Origin: an uncultured Bacteroidales bacterium
GTDB lineage: Bacteria; Bacteroidota; Bacteroidia; Bacteroidales; Bacteroidaceae
Direction: 5' to 3'
Length of the DNA stretch: 64,000 bases
NCBI GenBank assembly: GCA_902801475.1
Contig: CADCIO010000001.1
Location: 103,157 to 167,156, forward strand
Below are positions 35,121 to 45,338 of the stretch, one piece after another; the first letter of the stretch is position 1, and each line of letters opens with the position of its first letter. The notes beneath the pieces were generated by a model. The model ran no database searches, was not told where the DNA came from, and saw only the letters and a program-made list of their open reading frames with translations. The position numbers and the translations under genes were made by a program.

Positions 35121-36797
35121 ATGAAGAAAAGCGTTTATATGTTATCAGCTGTGGCAGTCGTGTGGCTGTCAGGTTGCAGTAAGCAGAAAGCATTTGTGTC
35201 GGACAACTTTGCCGTATCTCCCAAGCCATTGGAATATCTGGCAGGTGAGGTGCCCGCTACCATCAGCATCAACGTACCCCCAAAGTTGATGAACAAGAAG
35301 GCTGTCATAGAATGTACACCTATCCTGAAATGGGACGGTGGTGCATCGGCTGGCGAACCTTACACCTTGCAGGGTGAGAAGGTGGAAGCCAACAACATGA
35401 TCATCTCTTATAAGAATGGTGGTCATGCAACGATGCGTTTCTCTGTACCTTTCGAGGAGGGAATGGAGAAGAGCGACTTGATGATGCAGTTCAATGCCAA
35501 AGTGGGTAAGAAGACGGTGAAGATGCCAACAGTGAAGATTGGTTATGGTACACAATGTACAGCTTCCCTCATCACAAAAACAGCCAAGACAGCCAACTTT
35601 GGTGTGGCTCCTGACAACTTCCAGCGTGTCATCAGTCAGAAGCAGGAAGCTGCTGTAAAGTTCCTCATTGGACAGGCTAACCTTCGTGGCAGTGAACTGA
35701 ACAGCCAAACCATACAAGACTTCATCACCACCCTGAAGAACATCAAGAGTGACGAGCAGAGCCTTGTGCTCAACAACATCGAGGTGAGTGCCTATGCTTC
35801 TCCTGATGGTGCCTATACCATCAATGAACGTCTGGCAGCCAAGCGTGGTGAAGTGTCTGAAGGTTATGTAAACCAGCAACTCAAACAGAACCAGCTCAGC
35901 ACCAATGTGGATACCAAATACACAGCGGAAGACTGGGAAGGTTTCCAGGCACTTGTGTCACAATCCAATCTGCAAGACAAGGAAATCATCTTGCGTGTCC
36001 TCTCGATGTACCAAGATCCTGAGCAGCGTGAGCGTGAAATCCGCAATGTAGCAGTAGTGTATAAGGAATTGGCTGATGCCGTGCTGCCAGAGTTGCGTCG
36101 TGCCCGTATGGTGATCAACTATGATGTGATTGGTCGTAGCGATGAGGCCATCATGCAATTAGTCAATAGCGATGCTTCGAAACTGAGCATCGAGGAACTG
36201 ATTTATGCTGCCAACACACTTTCCACCAGCGATGCTCAAAAGGAATCCATCTTGAAGAAGGTGGTGAGTCTCTTTCCTAACGACTATCGTGCTTATAACA
36301 ACTTGGGTGAGTTGGCAATGCGTCGTGGTGATACAGAGACAGCACAGTCATACCTGCGTCAGGCACTTGGCATCAACGCCAATGCAGCAGAACCTAATGT
36401 GAATCTTGGTATGCTCGCCATCCAGAACGGACAGTTCCAAGATGCTGAGATGTTCATTTCCAAGGGTGTCAATGCCAACAACTTTGACGAAGCTACTGGC
36501 CACCTCTACGTAGCACAGGGACGCTACCCACAGGCTGCTGCCAAGTTTGCCAACTCTGCCAACAATAGTGCAGCCCTTGCCAATATCCTTTCACAAGACT
36601 ATGCCGATGCACTCAAGACGCTTGGCAACATCAAGAACCCTGATGCAATGACTTACTACCTGCGTGCTATCCTCGCTGCTCGCATGGAAGACAAGTCGGA
36701 GGTGAAGGATAATCTTGCAAAGGCGATAGCCCTTGATGCTTCATTAGCAAAACGTGCTGCCAACGATGCAGAATTCTCCGATTATAATAAAGAATGA
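35121..36797 (+). CDS. TPR lipoprotein, Bacteroidetes-conserved
   Basis: A 558-residue lipoprotein (lipobox VVWLSGC, Cys at about 19). The N-terminal 190 residues are beta-rich. A middle part with YASPDGAYTINERLAAKRGE resembles an OmpA-C-like fold. Residues about 370-540 form TPR-type repeats (NDYRAYNNLGELAMRRGDTE, AEPNVNLGMLAIQNGQFQ). The function is not established; the architecture suggests a periplasmic scaffold for outer-membrane or peptidoglycan complexes. It lies 4 bp after the lolE-like gene and overlaps the next gene by 4 bp, so all are co-expressed. Confidence 0.75.
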   Translation: MKKSVYMLSAVAVVWLSGCSKQKAFVSDNFAVSPKPLEYLAGEVPATISINVPPKLMNKKAVIECTPILKWDGGASAGEPYTLQGEKVEANNMIISYKNGGHATMRFSVPFEEGMEKSDLMMQFNAKVGKKTVKMPTVKIGYGTQCTASLITKTAKTANFGVAPDNFQRVISQKQEAAVKFLIGQANLRGSELNSQTIQDFITTLKNIKSDEQSLVLNNIEVSAYASPDGAYTINERLAAKRGEVSEGYVNQQLKQNQLSTNVDTKYTAEDWEGFQALVSQSNLQDKEIILRVLSMYQDPEQREREIRNVAVVYKELADAVLPELRRARMVINYDVIGRSDEAIMQLVNSDASKLSIEELIYAANTLSTSDAQKESILKKVVSLFPNDYRAYNNLGELAMRRGDTETAQSYLRQALGINANAAEPNVNLGMLAIQNGQFQDAEMFISKGVNANNFDEATGHLYVAQGRYPQAAAKFANSANNSAALANILSQDYADALKTLGNIKNPDAMTYYLRAILAARMEDKSEVKDNLAKAIALDASLAKRAANDAEFSDYNKE

Positions 36798-37804
36798 AGC
36801 ATTTTCTTTACATATTCATCTTGTTTCTCTTGGTCTCTTGTGGACCTGATGGCAACTCCTTCCGCATCAGGGGTAGCTTCCGTGACATGCAGGCAGGAGA
36901 ACTATACATCTACAACCTAAACGGCGACCTTGCCCGTCTTGACACCATCAACATTCAAGAGGGCAAGTTCCGCTATCGGGGAGAGACAGATCAAGTCACC
37001 CCCTACATCCTTCTCTTCCCCAATGGGGTAGAGCAGGTCATCTTTGCAGGTCCTGGTGAAGACCTCGAATATGAAGCCACAGCCAATGACCTCAAAAACT
37101 ATGTGGTGAATGGTAGTGAAGAAAACGAACTCATGAACAAGTTCCGCGAAGAGACTTACACGATGAACCCATCCTTGATGACCAATACGGCTCGTACCTA
37201 CATCAAGGATCATCCTGCCTCACCAGTTGCCATCTATCTCTTCAACCAATACTTCGTGCAGAACGAAGAAGTCAGTTCTACAGAACTCAACGAACTCTTG
37301 AAAGTGCTTAAAGCCAAGCATCCTCATCATCACCAGTTGCTCGACATTGAGAGTAAGCTCAAAGCGGCTGCCACACGACAAATCGACAAGACCTTGCCCG
37401 ATGTCACCCTCACCAACAAAGACAGGAAAAGTGTCAAACTTTGGTCCTCTTCCAAAGACTACACCCTCATTGCTTTCTGGGCAACATGGATGCCCAATGG
37501 TTATGACTTCCTTTGGAGAATGAAGAATGCGTTGGGGGATTATCGCGAGAATGGCAAATTGCGTCTTGTGGCCATCTCCCTTGATGTGGAACGCTACCGT
37601 TGGGAAGATGCCATCCGTCCTGACACCACAGCCACTTACATTTTGCATTGTTGCGACGGCTTAAACTTCGAATCGAAAGCCATCAAGACCCTTGGCATCA
37701 ATACCGTTCCCTATTACATCTTGGCCGACAAGAATCACAAGGTGCTCGATAGTGGTGACGATGTTAACCAATTGGGTGACATCCTGAAAAAACACATTCA
37801 TTAA
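36794..37804 (+). CDS. DUF4369/thioredoxin-like lipoprotein without the CxxC motif
   Basis: A 336-residue lipoprotein (lipobox LLVSC). The N-terminal domain (FRIRGSFRDMQAGELYIYNL) resembles DUF4369, usual in Bacteroidetes TlpA/ResA-like proteins. The C-terminal thioredoxin fold is recognisable from YTLIAFWATWMPNGYDFLWR and NTVPYYILADKNHKVL with its cis-Pro. Where a redox CxxC would be (WCxxC), the sequence reads WMPNG, so no disulfide chemistry is possible at that site. It overlaps the TPR lipoprotein gene by 4 bp (ATGA). Confidence 0.8.
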   Translation: MKHFLYIFILFLLVSCGPDGNSFRIRGSFRDMQAGELYIYNLNGDLARLDTINIQEGKFRYRGETDQVTPYILLFPNGVEQVIFAGPGEDLEYEATANDLKNYVVNGSEENELMNKFREETYTMNPSLMTNTARTYIKDHPASPVAIYLFNQYFVQNEEVSSTELNELLKVLKAKHPHHHQLLDIESKLKAAATRQIDKTLPDVTLTNKDRKSVKLWSSSKDYTLIAFWATWMPNGYDFLWRMKNALGDYRENGKLRLVAISLDVERYRWEDAIRPDTTATYILHCCDGLNFESKAIKTLGINTVPYYILADKNHKVLDSGDDVNQLGDILKKHIH

Positions 37805-37819
37805 AAGGAAGAAAAGCAG

Positions 37820-39367
37820 ATGGTCTCAAAGATATATAGCGCAGCATTACAGGGATTGGATGCGATGGTGGTCACTGTAGAAGTGGACAACTTCGAAGGA
37901 GGGAATAATCCCAAGTTCACCATCGTGGGATTGCCCGATAGTGCTGTGAAGGAAAGTCAGGAACGTGTCCAATCAGCCCTGCGTGTGAATGGCTACAAGA
38001 TGCCCAATAAGTCTGTGGTGGTCAATCTGGCTCCTGCCGATGTACGCAAGGAGGGTTCTGGATTCGACCTTCCTATGGCGATAGGCGTGATGGTTTCCTG
38101 CGAATTGCTGACGATAGAAGGGGCTGAACGCTATATGTTTGTGGGAGAATTGGGGTTGGATGGCACCATCCTGCCTGTGAAGGGCGTCTTACCTATCTCC
38201 ATCAAGGCAAGGGAATTGGGGTATGACGCCTTGTTTGTGCCTGAGGAGAATGCCCGTGAAGCAGCTGTGGTGAATAAGCTGAAGATTTATGGAGTGAGCC
38301 ATCTGAATGACATCGTGGGGTTCTTTACAGGAATCAACCACATCGAACCCACCATCGTCAATACACGTGAAGAATTCTACGCCCAATTGTTCTCTTTCCC
38401 ATACGATTTTGATGAGGTGAAGGGACAACCCAACGTAAAACGCGCCTTTGAGGTAGCAGCAGCAGGTGGACACAATATCATTCTGGTAGGTAGTCCTGGT
38501 TGTGGTAAATCCATGATGGCAAAACGTCTTCCTTCCATCCTGCCGCCACTCACTCTCAGCGAGAGTTTGGAGACTACGCAGATTCATTCCATTGCCGGCA
38601 CGTTGAAGAAAGACACTTCGCTCATCAGTCAACGCCCCTTTCGAGCCCCTCACCATACCGTTTCAGATGTAGCTCTTGTGGGAGGTGGAAATGTCTTTAT
38701 GCCTGGTGAAATTTGTCTGGCGCATAATGGGGTGCTCTTTCTGGATGAACTTCCTGAATTCAATCGTAGCGTCCTTGAAACCCTTCGACAACCCCTCGAA
38801 GACCGTATCATTAGCATCTCTCGAGCACGCTACAACCTCACGCTTCCTTGCTCCTTCATGTTGGTGGCATCGATGAATCCTTGCCCTTGTGGCTATCATC
38901 ATCATCCCACTCGCAAATGTGTCTGCACCCCTGCCCAGATTCAGCGATACATGAACAAAATTAGCGGGCCTTTGATGGATCGCATAGACTTGCAGGTAGA
39001 AGTGGAAAGTGTACCCTTCGAGGACATTGCCAAAGCACCCAAGGGTGAGTCTTCTGCCACGATTCGTGAACGGGTGCTCAAAGCGCGTCAGATTCAGAGT
39101 GAACGCTATAAGGGCGTGAAGGGCATCCATTGCAATGCCCAAATGACCACCTCCCTTTTGCAGAAGTATGTGCAGTTGGATGATCAGGCGTTGAACCTCT
39201 TGCGCACAGCCATGAAGAAGTTCAACCTCTCAGCTCGTGCCTACGACCGCATCCTGAAAGTCTCACGCACCATTGCTGACCTCGAAGGAGTTGAGAATGT
39301 GCAGTCTTCTCATATTGCTGAAGCCATAGGCTATCGCAATTTGGATAGGGATAATTGGATTGAGTAA
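37820..39367 (+). CDS. comM: YifB/ComM-family Mg-chelatase-like AAA+ ATPase
   Basis: ComM is a hexameric helicase that promotes branch migration during natural transformation. The 515-residue protein has the N-terminal ChlI-like/Lon-like S5 domain (residues 1 to about 170), Walker A GSPGCGKSMMAKRLP and Walker B GVLFLDELPEF. It also has the Mg-chelatase C-terminal domain with zinc-ligand-like cysteines (MNPCPCGYHHHPTRKCVC). A comF homologue lies 5.5 kb downstream, but no operon links them. Confidence 0.93.
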   Translation: MVSKIYSAALQGLDAMVVTVEVDNFEGGNNPKFTIVGLPDSAVKESQERVQSALRVNGYKMPNKSVVVNLAPADVRKEGSGFDLPMAIGVMVSCELLTIEGAERYMFVGELGLDGTILPVKGVLPISIKARELGYDALFVPEENAREAAVVNKLKIYGVSHLNDIVGFFTGINHIEPTIVNTREEFYAQLFSFPYDFDEVKGQPNVKRAFEVAAAGGHNIILVGSPGCGKSMMAKRLPSILPPLTLSESLETTQIHSIAGTLKKDTSLISQRPFRAPHHTVSDVALVGGGNVFMPGEICLAHNGVLFLDELPEFNRSVLETLRQPLEDRIISISRARYNLTLPCSFMLVASMNPCPCGYHHHPTRKCVCTPAQIQRYMNKISGPLMDRIDLQVEVESVPFEDIAKAPKGESSATIRERVLKARQIQSERYKGVKGIHCNAQMTTSLLQKYVQLDDQALNLLRTAMKKFNLSARAYDRILKVSRTIADLEGVENVQSSHIAEAIGYRNLDRDNWIE

Positions 39368-39410
39368 CAACACTTTCGTTCGACATTCAGGGGGAAAAAT
39401 CGTCTTTCTC

Positions 39411-39441
39411 TTTGAATTGTCAGCACTTATACGTAACTTTG
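39411..39441 (+). promoter_or_regulatory. Promoter of leuS
   Basis: TTTG (39411-39414), a 19-bp spacer and TAACTTTG (39434-39441) match the consensus. The 63-nt leader contains a GCCCA/TGGGC hairpin (39453-39467) followed by an AT-rich, T-tailed stretch to 39481, which looks like a weak terminator or attenuator. Confidence 0.75.
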
Positions 39442-39504
39442 CACCCGAACCAGCCCACACGCTGGGCGATTTATATTTTTTGAAGCTTAATAACAACACC
39501 AACA

Positions 39505-42348
39505 ATGGAATACAATTTTAGAGAGATTGAGAAGAAATGGCAACAAAAGTGGGTGGAAGAACAGACCTACAAAGTTGTCGAGGATAAAAGCAAACCCAAG
39601 TTTTATGTGTTGAACATGTTCCCCTATCCCAGTGGAGCAGGTTTGCACGTAGGACACCCATTAGGATATATTGCGAGCGACATCTATGCTCGCTTCAAGC
39701 GTTTGCAGGGCTTCAACGTACTGAACCCTATGGGTTATGATGCCTATGGATTGCCTGCTGAGCAGTATGCCATCCAGACAGGTCAGCACCCTGAGAAAAC
39801 CACTTTCCAGAACATTGACCGCTATCGTGAGCAGTTGGACAAGATTGGCTTCTGCTTTGATTGGGACAGAGAAGTGCGTACTTGCGCACCTAACTACTAC
39901 AAGTGGACACAATGGGCTTTCCAAAAGATGTTCAACTCGTTCTTCTGCAACAAGTGTCAGTCTGCTCAACCTATCGAGCAGCTGATCAAGCACTTTGAAG
40001 AGAAGGGTACTGAAGGTTTAGATGTGGCTCAGACAGAGAATCTCACCTTCACAGCTGAAGAATGGAAAGCGATGGATGAGAAGCAGAAGAGTGATGTGCT
40101 GATGAACTATCGTATTGCCTTCATGGGCGAGACGATGGTGAACTGGTGTGCTGGTTTGGGTACCGTGTTGGCAAATGATGAGGTGGTAGATGGTGTGAGT
40201 GTACGTGGTGGTTTCCCTGTAGAGCAGAAAAAGATGCGCCAGTGGTGCCTTCGTGTTTCTGCTTATTCACAGAGACTCCTCGATGGTCTGGAGACTATCC
40301 AATGGAGTGATTCCATCAAGGAGACACAGAAGAACTGGATTGGCCGTTCAGAAGGTGCTGAAGTGGAGTTCAAGATTGCAGATAGCGATGAGAGCTTCAC
40401 CATCTTTACCACTCGTGCTGATACAATGTTTGGTGTAACTTTCATGGTGCTGGCTCCTGAGAGTGAGCTCGTAGAGAAGGTGACGACAGCTGAACAAAAA
40501 TCCGCTGTAGAGGAATACATCAAGTATGTGAAGGGTCGTACAGAGCGTGAACGCATGATTGACCACAAGGTGACAGGTGTATTCTCTGGCTCCTATGCCA
40601 TCAATCCTTTCACTGGCGAAAAGAATCCAATCTGGATTTCTGAATATGTATTGGCTGGTTATGGTACTGGTGCCATTATGGCTGTGCCTGCTCACGATAG
40701 TCGTGACTATGCGTTTGCCAAGCACTTCAACCTGCCCATCATCCCGCTCATTGAGGGTGCTGACATCAGCGAAGAGAGTTATGATGCCAAGGAAGGTATT
40801 GTCTGCAACTCACCTCGCAAGGATGTGAAGCCATACATTGATTTCTCTCTCAATGGCTTAACGGTAAAGGAGGCAATTGCTGCCACCAAGAAATACGTGA
40901 AGGAAGCAGGATTGGGTCGTGTAAAGGTGAACTACCGTCTGCGCGATGCCATCTTCTCTCGCCAGCGTTATTGGGGTGAACCATTCCCTGTCTATTACAA
41001 GAATGGCATCCCAACCATGATTCCAGAGGAATGCCTGCCTATCGAATTGCCAGAGGTAGATAAGTTCCTGCCTACTGAGACAGGTGAACCACCACTGGGC
41101 AATGCGACCGTTTGGGCTTGGGATGAGGCTAACAAGAAGATTGTGGAGAACTCAAAAATCGACAACAAGACCATCTTCCCTATCGAGCTTTACACGATGC
41201 CTGGATTTGCTGGCAGCTCTGCTTATTATCTGCGCTATATGGATCCACACAACGATCAGGCACTCGTGAGCAAGGATGCTGATGAGTATTGGCAGAATGT
41301 GGACTTGTATGTAGGTGGTAGCGAACACGCCACAGGTCACTTGATCTATAGCCGTTTCTGGAACAAATTCCTCTTCGACTTGGGCATCTCCTGCAAGGAA
41401 GAGCCTTTCCAAAAGCTAATCAATCAAGGTATGATTCAAGGACGAAGCAACTTTGTGTATCGTATCAAGGACACCAACACCTTTGTTTCGTTCGACAAGA
41501 AGGACGGTTATGATGTGACACCTATCCATGTGGATGTGAACATCGTAAGCGCTGATGTGCTTGATGTGGAGGCATTCAAGGCTTGGCGACCAGAGTATGA
41601 GACAGCTGAGTTTATTCTCAACGATGAGGGCAAGTACATCTGTGGATGGGCTGTTGAGAAGATGTCGAAGTCAATGTTCAATGTGGTCAATCCAGATATG
41701 ATTGTCGAGAAGTTTGGTGCTGACACCTTGCGTCTCTACGAGATGTTCTTGGGTCCTGTGGAGCAGAGCAAACCTTGGGACACGAATGGTATTGACGGTT
41801 GCCACAGATTCTTGAAGAAGCTTTGGAAGTTCATGACCAACGAAGATGGCACGATTAATGCAACTGATGGTGCTGCTTCGAAAGAGGAACTCAAAGCCCT
41901 GCACACCCTCATCAAGAAGGTGACAGCTGACATTGAGGTGTTCTCTTACAATACCTCCATCGCTGCCTTCATGGTATGCCTGAACGAACTCACAAAACTG
42001 AAGAGCACCAATCGTGAGGTGAAGGAAACACTTACCATCCTTTTGGCTCCATTCTGTCCTCATTTGGCAGAAGAACTTTGGCACTTGTTGGGTCACACAA
42101 CAACCGTTTGTGATGCACCTTGGCCTGCTTTCAACGAAGACTACTTGGTGGAGGATTCTGTGAAGATGATGGTGGCGTTCAATGGTAAGGCTCGTTTCCC
42201 ACTTGAGTTCCCTGCTGATGTTAGCAAGGAAGATGCTGAGAAGGCTGCACTTTCCAACCCACAATCAGCCAAGTGGATGGAAGGCTTTACTGTGGCGAAA
42301 GTCATCGTTGTGCCAGGCAAGATGATCAATGTTGTATTGAAGAAGTAA
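39505..42348 (+). CDS. leuS: Leucyl-tRNA synthetase
   Basis: Charges tRNA-Leu. The 947-residue class I synthetase has the HIGH-type motif [12 protein letters not shown] and the KMSKS loop [13 protein letters not shown]1 editing domain between them contains TTRADTMFG and [19 protein letters not shown], so editing should be intact. The C-terminal anticodon-binding region ends with [16 protein letters not shown]. It has its own promoter and is followed 20 bp later by recX. Confidence 0.97.
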   Translation: MEYNFREIEKKWQQKWVEEQTYKVVEDKSKPKFYVLNMFPYPSGAGLHVGHPLGYIASDIYARFKRLQGFNVLNPMGYDAYGLPAEQYAIQTGQHPEKTTFQNIDRYREQLDKIGFCFDWDREVRTCAPNYYKWTQWAFQKMFNSFFCNKCQSAQPIEQLIKHFEEKGTEGLDVAQTENLTFTAEEWKAMDEKQKSDVLMNYRIAFMGETMVNWCAGLGTVLANDEVVDGVSVRGGFPVEQKKMRQWCLRVSAYSQRLLDGLETIQWSDSIKETQKNWIGRSEGAEVEFKIADSDESFTIFTTRADTMFGVTFMVLAPESELVEKVTTAEQKSAVEEYIKYVKGRTERERMIDHKVTGVFSGSYAINPFTGEKNPIWISEYVLAGYGTGAIMAVPAHDSRDYAFAKHFNLPIIPLIEGADISEESYDAKEGIVCNSPRKDVKPYIDFSLNGLTVKEAIAATKKYVKEAGLGRVKVNYRLRDAIFSRQRYWGEPFPVYYKNGIPTMIPEECLPIELPEVDKFLPTETGEPPLGNATVWAWDEANKKIVENSKIDNKTIFPIELYTMPGFAGSSAYYLRYMDPHNDQALVSKDADEYWQNVDLYVGGSEHATGHLIYSRFWNKFLFDLGISCKEEPFQKLINQGMIQGRSNFVYRIKDTNTFVSFDKKDGYDVTPIHVDVNIVSADVLDVEAFKAWRPEYETAEFILNDEGKYICGWAVEKMSKSMFNVVNPDMIVEKFGADTLRLYEMFLGPVEQSKPWDTNGIDGCHRFLKKLWKFMTNEDGTINATDGAASKEELKALHTLIKKVTADIEVFSYNTSIAAFMVCLNELTKLKSTNREVKETLTILLAPFCPHLAEELWHLLGHTTTVCDAPWPAFNEDYLVEDSVKMMVAFNGKARFPLEFPADVSKEDAEKAALSNPQSAKWMEGFTVAKVIVVPGKMINVVLKK

Positions 42349-42368
42349 CACTTTTCATCCATATACTG

Positions 42369-42863
42369 ATGGAAAAGAAACACCATCTATACACGGAGCA
42401 GGAGGCTTATCAGAAGCTTTCTGCTCTGTGTGCTTTGAGCGAGCAATGTTGCTATGATGTGATGAAGAAGATGAAACGTTGGGAGGTAGCTGATGAGATG
42501 GCTGAGAAGATTGTAGCAAGACTGATCAAGGAGAAGTTTATTGATGAGGAAAGGTACGCAAGGGCGTTTGTGAAGGATAAGTTCCATTACAACCATTGGG
42601 GTAGGGTACGCATTGAAAAGGAACTGAAGATGAGAAAAATTGCTGCGAAACATATTGAGGCAGGATTGGAGGAGTTGAAGGAAGAGGACAATATGGATGC
42701 CTTGCGAAAAATCATCGAGAAGAAACGCCCCACAGTAAAAGGAAAAAACGAATATGAGGTCAGAGGTAAATTGATTCGCTTTGCCTTGGGCAGAGGTTTT
42801 GCGATGGATGACATTATGAAGGTCGTAGGAAGTTTGGACGAGTGCGATGAATATATGGACTGA
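42369..42863 (+). CDS. recX: RecX-family regulatory protein
   Basis: RecX binds and limits RecA filaments. The 164-residue protein is built of three-helix RecX repeats: QKLSALCALSEQCCYDVMKK, LIKEKFIDEERYARAFVKDK with the typical W/R pair, and RGKLIRFALGRGFAMDDI. The ATG at 42369 was chosen; the upstream reading overlaps leuS. It overlaps comF by 17 bp. RecA itself lies about 9 kb away, unlike in many genomes where the two are adjacent. Confidence 0.85.
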   Translation: MEKKHHLYTEQEAYQKLSALCALSEQCCYDVMKKMKRWEVADEMAEKIVARLIKEKFIDEERYARAFVKDKFHYNHWGRVRIEKELKMRKIAAKHIEAGLEELKEEDNMDALRKIIEKKRPTVKGKNEYEVRGKLIRFALGRGFAMDDIMKVVGSLDECDEYMD

Positions 42864-43599
42864 CATTCTTGACTTCTTGCTCCCACGCCGCTGTTGTATG
42901 TGTGGTAATCGTTTGTCGAAACAAGAAAAATACATCTGCTTTTCTTGTCTGATGAACTTGCCATTCACTAACTACCATACTGTCGAGCATAATATCTTGG
43001 AAAAGCATTTTTGGGAACTCTTTCCCATCGAAAAAGCTGTTTCCATGTTCTTTCACGATGGGGAAAATGCACGTAAAATCATCTACAACATCAAGTATTA
43101 TGGACGTCCTCATGTGGGAACTTATTTGGCTTCCATCTATGCTGATACCCTAAAGGAAAGCCTTTTCTTTGATGATATTGATGCTATCATTCCTTTACCT
43201 CTCCATTGGAGAAAACAACTCAAGCGAGGTTATAACCAGAGCTATTACATTGCCAAAGGAATTAAGAACGTGACAGGACTTCCTATATTAAATAATGTGG
43301 TGAAGAGGGTAGGGAACAATACTTCCCAAACTCGATTCAATGCTCATCAACGTATGGAGAACGTGAAAGACATTTTCCATCTGAAACATCCTGAAAAGAT
43401 AGCCGGCAAGCATATTCTCCTGGTTGATGATGTCACCACTACAGGTGCTACCCTTGTTTCTTGTGCCAAAGAGTTAGCTAAAGCGCCCAATGTGAGGATT
43501 TCTATCCTTACCCTTGCTGTGGCTTCACGAATAGCTGTTCCTGCCACAGAGACGGAATATACTGATGTGCTCGTCTATGGTATTCCTTTGATGGAATAG
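42847..43599 (+). CDS. comF: ComF-family phosphoribosyltransferase-like protein
   Basis: A 250-residue protein. An N-terminal zinc-finger-like segment (RRCCMCGNRLSKQEKYICFSC) precedes a type I PRTase domain with IIPLPLHWRKQLKRGYNQS and the PRPP loop ILLVDDVTTTGATL. ComF homologues are needed for DNA uptake across the inner membrane in naturally transformable bacteria. The gene overlaps recX and converges on ribD with only 1 bp between stops. Confidence 0.88.
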   Translation: MNIWTDILDFLLPRRCCMCGNRLSKQEKYICFSCLMNLPFTNYHTVEHNILEKHFWELFPIEKAVSMFFHDGENARKIIYNIKYYGRPHVGTYLASIYADTLKESLFFDDIDAIIPLPLHWRKQLKRGYNQSYYIAKGIKNVTGLPILNNVVKRVGNNTSQTRFNAHQRMENVKDIFHLKHPEKIAGKHILLVDDVTTTGATLVSCAKELAKAPNVRISILTLAVASRIAVPATETEYTDVLVYGIPLME

Positions 43600-43600
43600 T

Positions 43601-44554
43601 TTATGCCTTTACATATTTCTCTATCTTTTGTCCGAAGTCTGTATTCACAGCCTTCAATACAGCATGAGAAAGCACAGGAGCTTTGACATGTCCATTGAGC
43701 GTCATAGCACCCTTTTCCACATAACATTCATCCCATTGACCACTATCGATAAAGGATTGGAGAATATCTGCTCCACCTTCCACCAAGAGTGTTTGGATGC
43801 CGTCTTCGTATAATTGATGAAGAATGTTATCAACACTTATTGACAGAATCAGATGATAACCTTCTGGCAATGTCAATGCCTGAGAAGAAGCCACATATCT
43901 TTTGGGAGAAGAACCTATCCATTCACGCACATTCAAGGATGGTTTGTCTATCTCAAAGGTCTTTCTTCCCACCAAGATAGCTTGATGTTCTGCACGACGT
44001 TTGTGACAAATCATTTGGGTGTAAGTATTGGATATATGACCATCAATAAAGCCATCTGCTGATTCTGCCCATTTCAAGGTGACAAAAGGACGTTGTAAAG
44101 CATGATAAGTCATAAAACGCTTGTTCAAAGCTTTACATTCTTCTTCCAACACACCTACAGTCACTTCAATGCCAGCATCTTTCAATTTCTGAATACCTTT
44201 TCCTTGCACCTTTGCAAAAGGATCTTGACAACCAATGACACAACGCTTGAAACCCTTGCTTATCAACAAATCTGCACAAGGAGGTGTCTTTCCATAATGA
44301 CTGCAAGGTTCCAAACTGACATAAATGGTGCTCTCTTTCAACAAATGCTCATCCTCTTTCTTAACTGATGCACAAGCATTCACCTCTGCATGACCTTCAC
44401 CACATCGTACATGATACCCTTCTCCGATGATTTTGCCCTCATACACAATCACAGCACCTACCATTGGATTAGGTTGTGCATTCTTTCTGCCATTCTTGGC
44501 CAGTTGAATGCACCTTCTCATATATTTTTCGTCAGTTATTGACACCTTGTTCAT
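43601..44554 (-). CDS. ribD: Riboflavin biosynthesis deaminase/reductase RibD
   Basis: RibD deaminates and then reduces the pyrimidine intermediate in riboflavin synthesis. The deaminase domain (residues 1 to about 145) has zinc motifs HAEVNA and PCSHYGKTPPC. The reductase domain begins FVTLKWAESADGFI. Total length is 317 residues, somewhat short for RibD (about 350-370). The reductase half is trimmed between YVASSQAL and LLVEGGADILQ, but its key glycine-rich end is kept. No riboflavin riboswitch is visible upstream. Confidence 0.92.
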   Translation of the reverse strand: MNKVSITDEKYMRRCIQLAKNGRKNAQPNPMVGAVIVYEGKIIGEGYHVRCGEGHAEVNACASVKKEDEHLLKESTIYVSLEPCSHYGKTPPCADLLISKGFKRCVIGCQDPFAKVQGKGIQKLKDAGIEVTVGVLEEECKALNKRFMTYHALQRPFVTLKWAESADGFIDGHISNTYTQMICHKRRAEHQAILVGRKTFEIDKPSLNVREWIGSSPKRYVASSQALTLPEGYHLILSISVDNILHQLYEDGIQTLLVEGGADILQSFIDSGQWDECYVEKGAMTLNGHVKAPVLSHAVLKAVNTDFGQKIEKYVKA

Positions 44555-44676
44555 AACTTATTCACTTACTTATTAACACTTGCAAAATTAGTGAATACTT
44601 TCCAAAAACAAAAACTTTCTAATCATTTTCATTATCAACTCTTTGCAATGTCAATGAAAACCTGTAAATTTGCCAC

Positions 44677-45260
44677 TTATAAACAACTTATCAATAGGGT
44701 TATTGACAATTTATCAACAGATAGTTTCAACATACTTATCAACAAATATACAAATTTACCAACAAACTAAACAACTAACAAAATGAGTGACGGTAATTTC
44801 AACAGACAATTGCTTCCAAAGACAGAACTTTCCTCTGGTCTTCGTGCTGGAAAAGCCCAAATGCGGCAAAAAGCAGAGCAGGCTTTCGATGAAGTCATCA
44901 ATCATTTCATCTTAGATGAGAATGAATTGAAGGAATCCATGAAAAAACGCTTCATGGAACTCCTAAGACAATAAAACTGTCGATAACCCTGTTCATAACC
45001 CTATTGAAAACTTTTTAATAACTTCTAATAACTTTTCTTGCTTTTTTCATTTCTATTTTTATACCCACATCCATTTCAAACCACCAAAAAAAGTTGTTCT
45101 TTTTTTTCAGTTTTTTTTCTACACCTAATCCGCAACTTATCCACAACCTAACTGACTGATAAACAATCAAACTACCTACTTATCCACAATATTAACACCT
45201 ATATAAATATCATCATAAGAGTTTTTAAAATTTAAAAATAAATAAAGAATATATTGATAT
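44677..45260. other. Candidate chromosomal replication origin (DnaA-box cluster)
   Basis: DnaA-box-like 9-mers, all on the plus strand, occur at 44677 (TTATAAACA), 44688 (TTATCAATA), 44711 and 44736 (TTATCAACA). Two exact TTATCCACA boxes are at 45137 and 45180. Between them lies a 63-codon gene. The last box is followed by a very AT-rich stretch (45189-45260), a possible unwinding element. No dnaA gene is in the window. Confidence 0.5.
44783..44974 (+). CDS. Small conserved hypothetical protein within the DnaA-box cluster
   Basis: A 63-residue mainly helical protein (AGKAQMRQKAEQAFDEVINH then FILDENELKESMKKRFMELL) with no signal peptide or known motif. I do not recognise a named family, though its composition and isolated setting are like small Bacteroidetes proteins found near replication or ribosome genes. 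It is flanked on both sides by DnaA-box-like sites. Coding status is supported by the clean start after an untranslated AT-rich leader and by protein-like composition. Confidence 0.6.
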   Translation: MSDGNFNRQLLPKTELSSGLRAGKAQMRQKAEQAFDEVINHFILDENELKESMKKRFMELLRQ

Positions 45261-45338
45261 TATCATGTGGATATAAAAAAGCGATGTGAACTCTTAGTGG
45301 AGAACACATCGCCTATCGTATGATCAACTTCTATGCTG

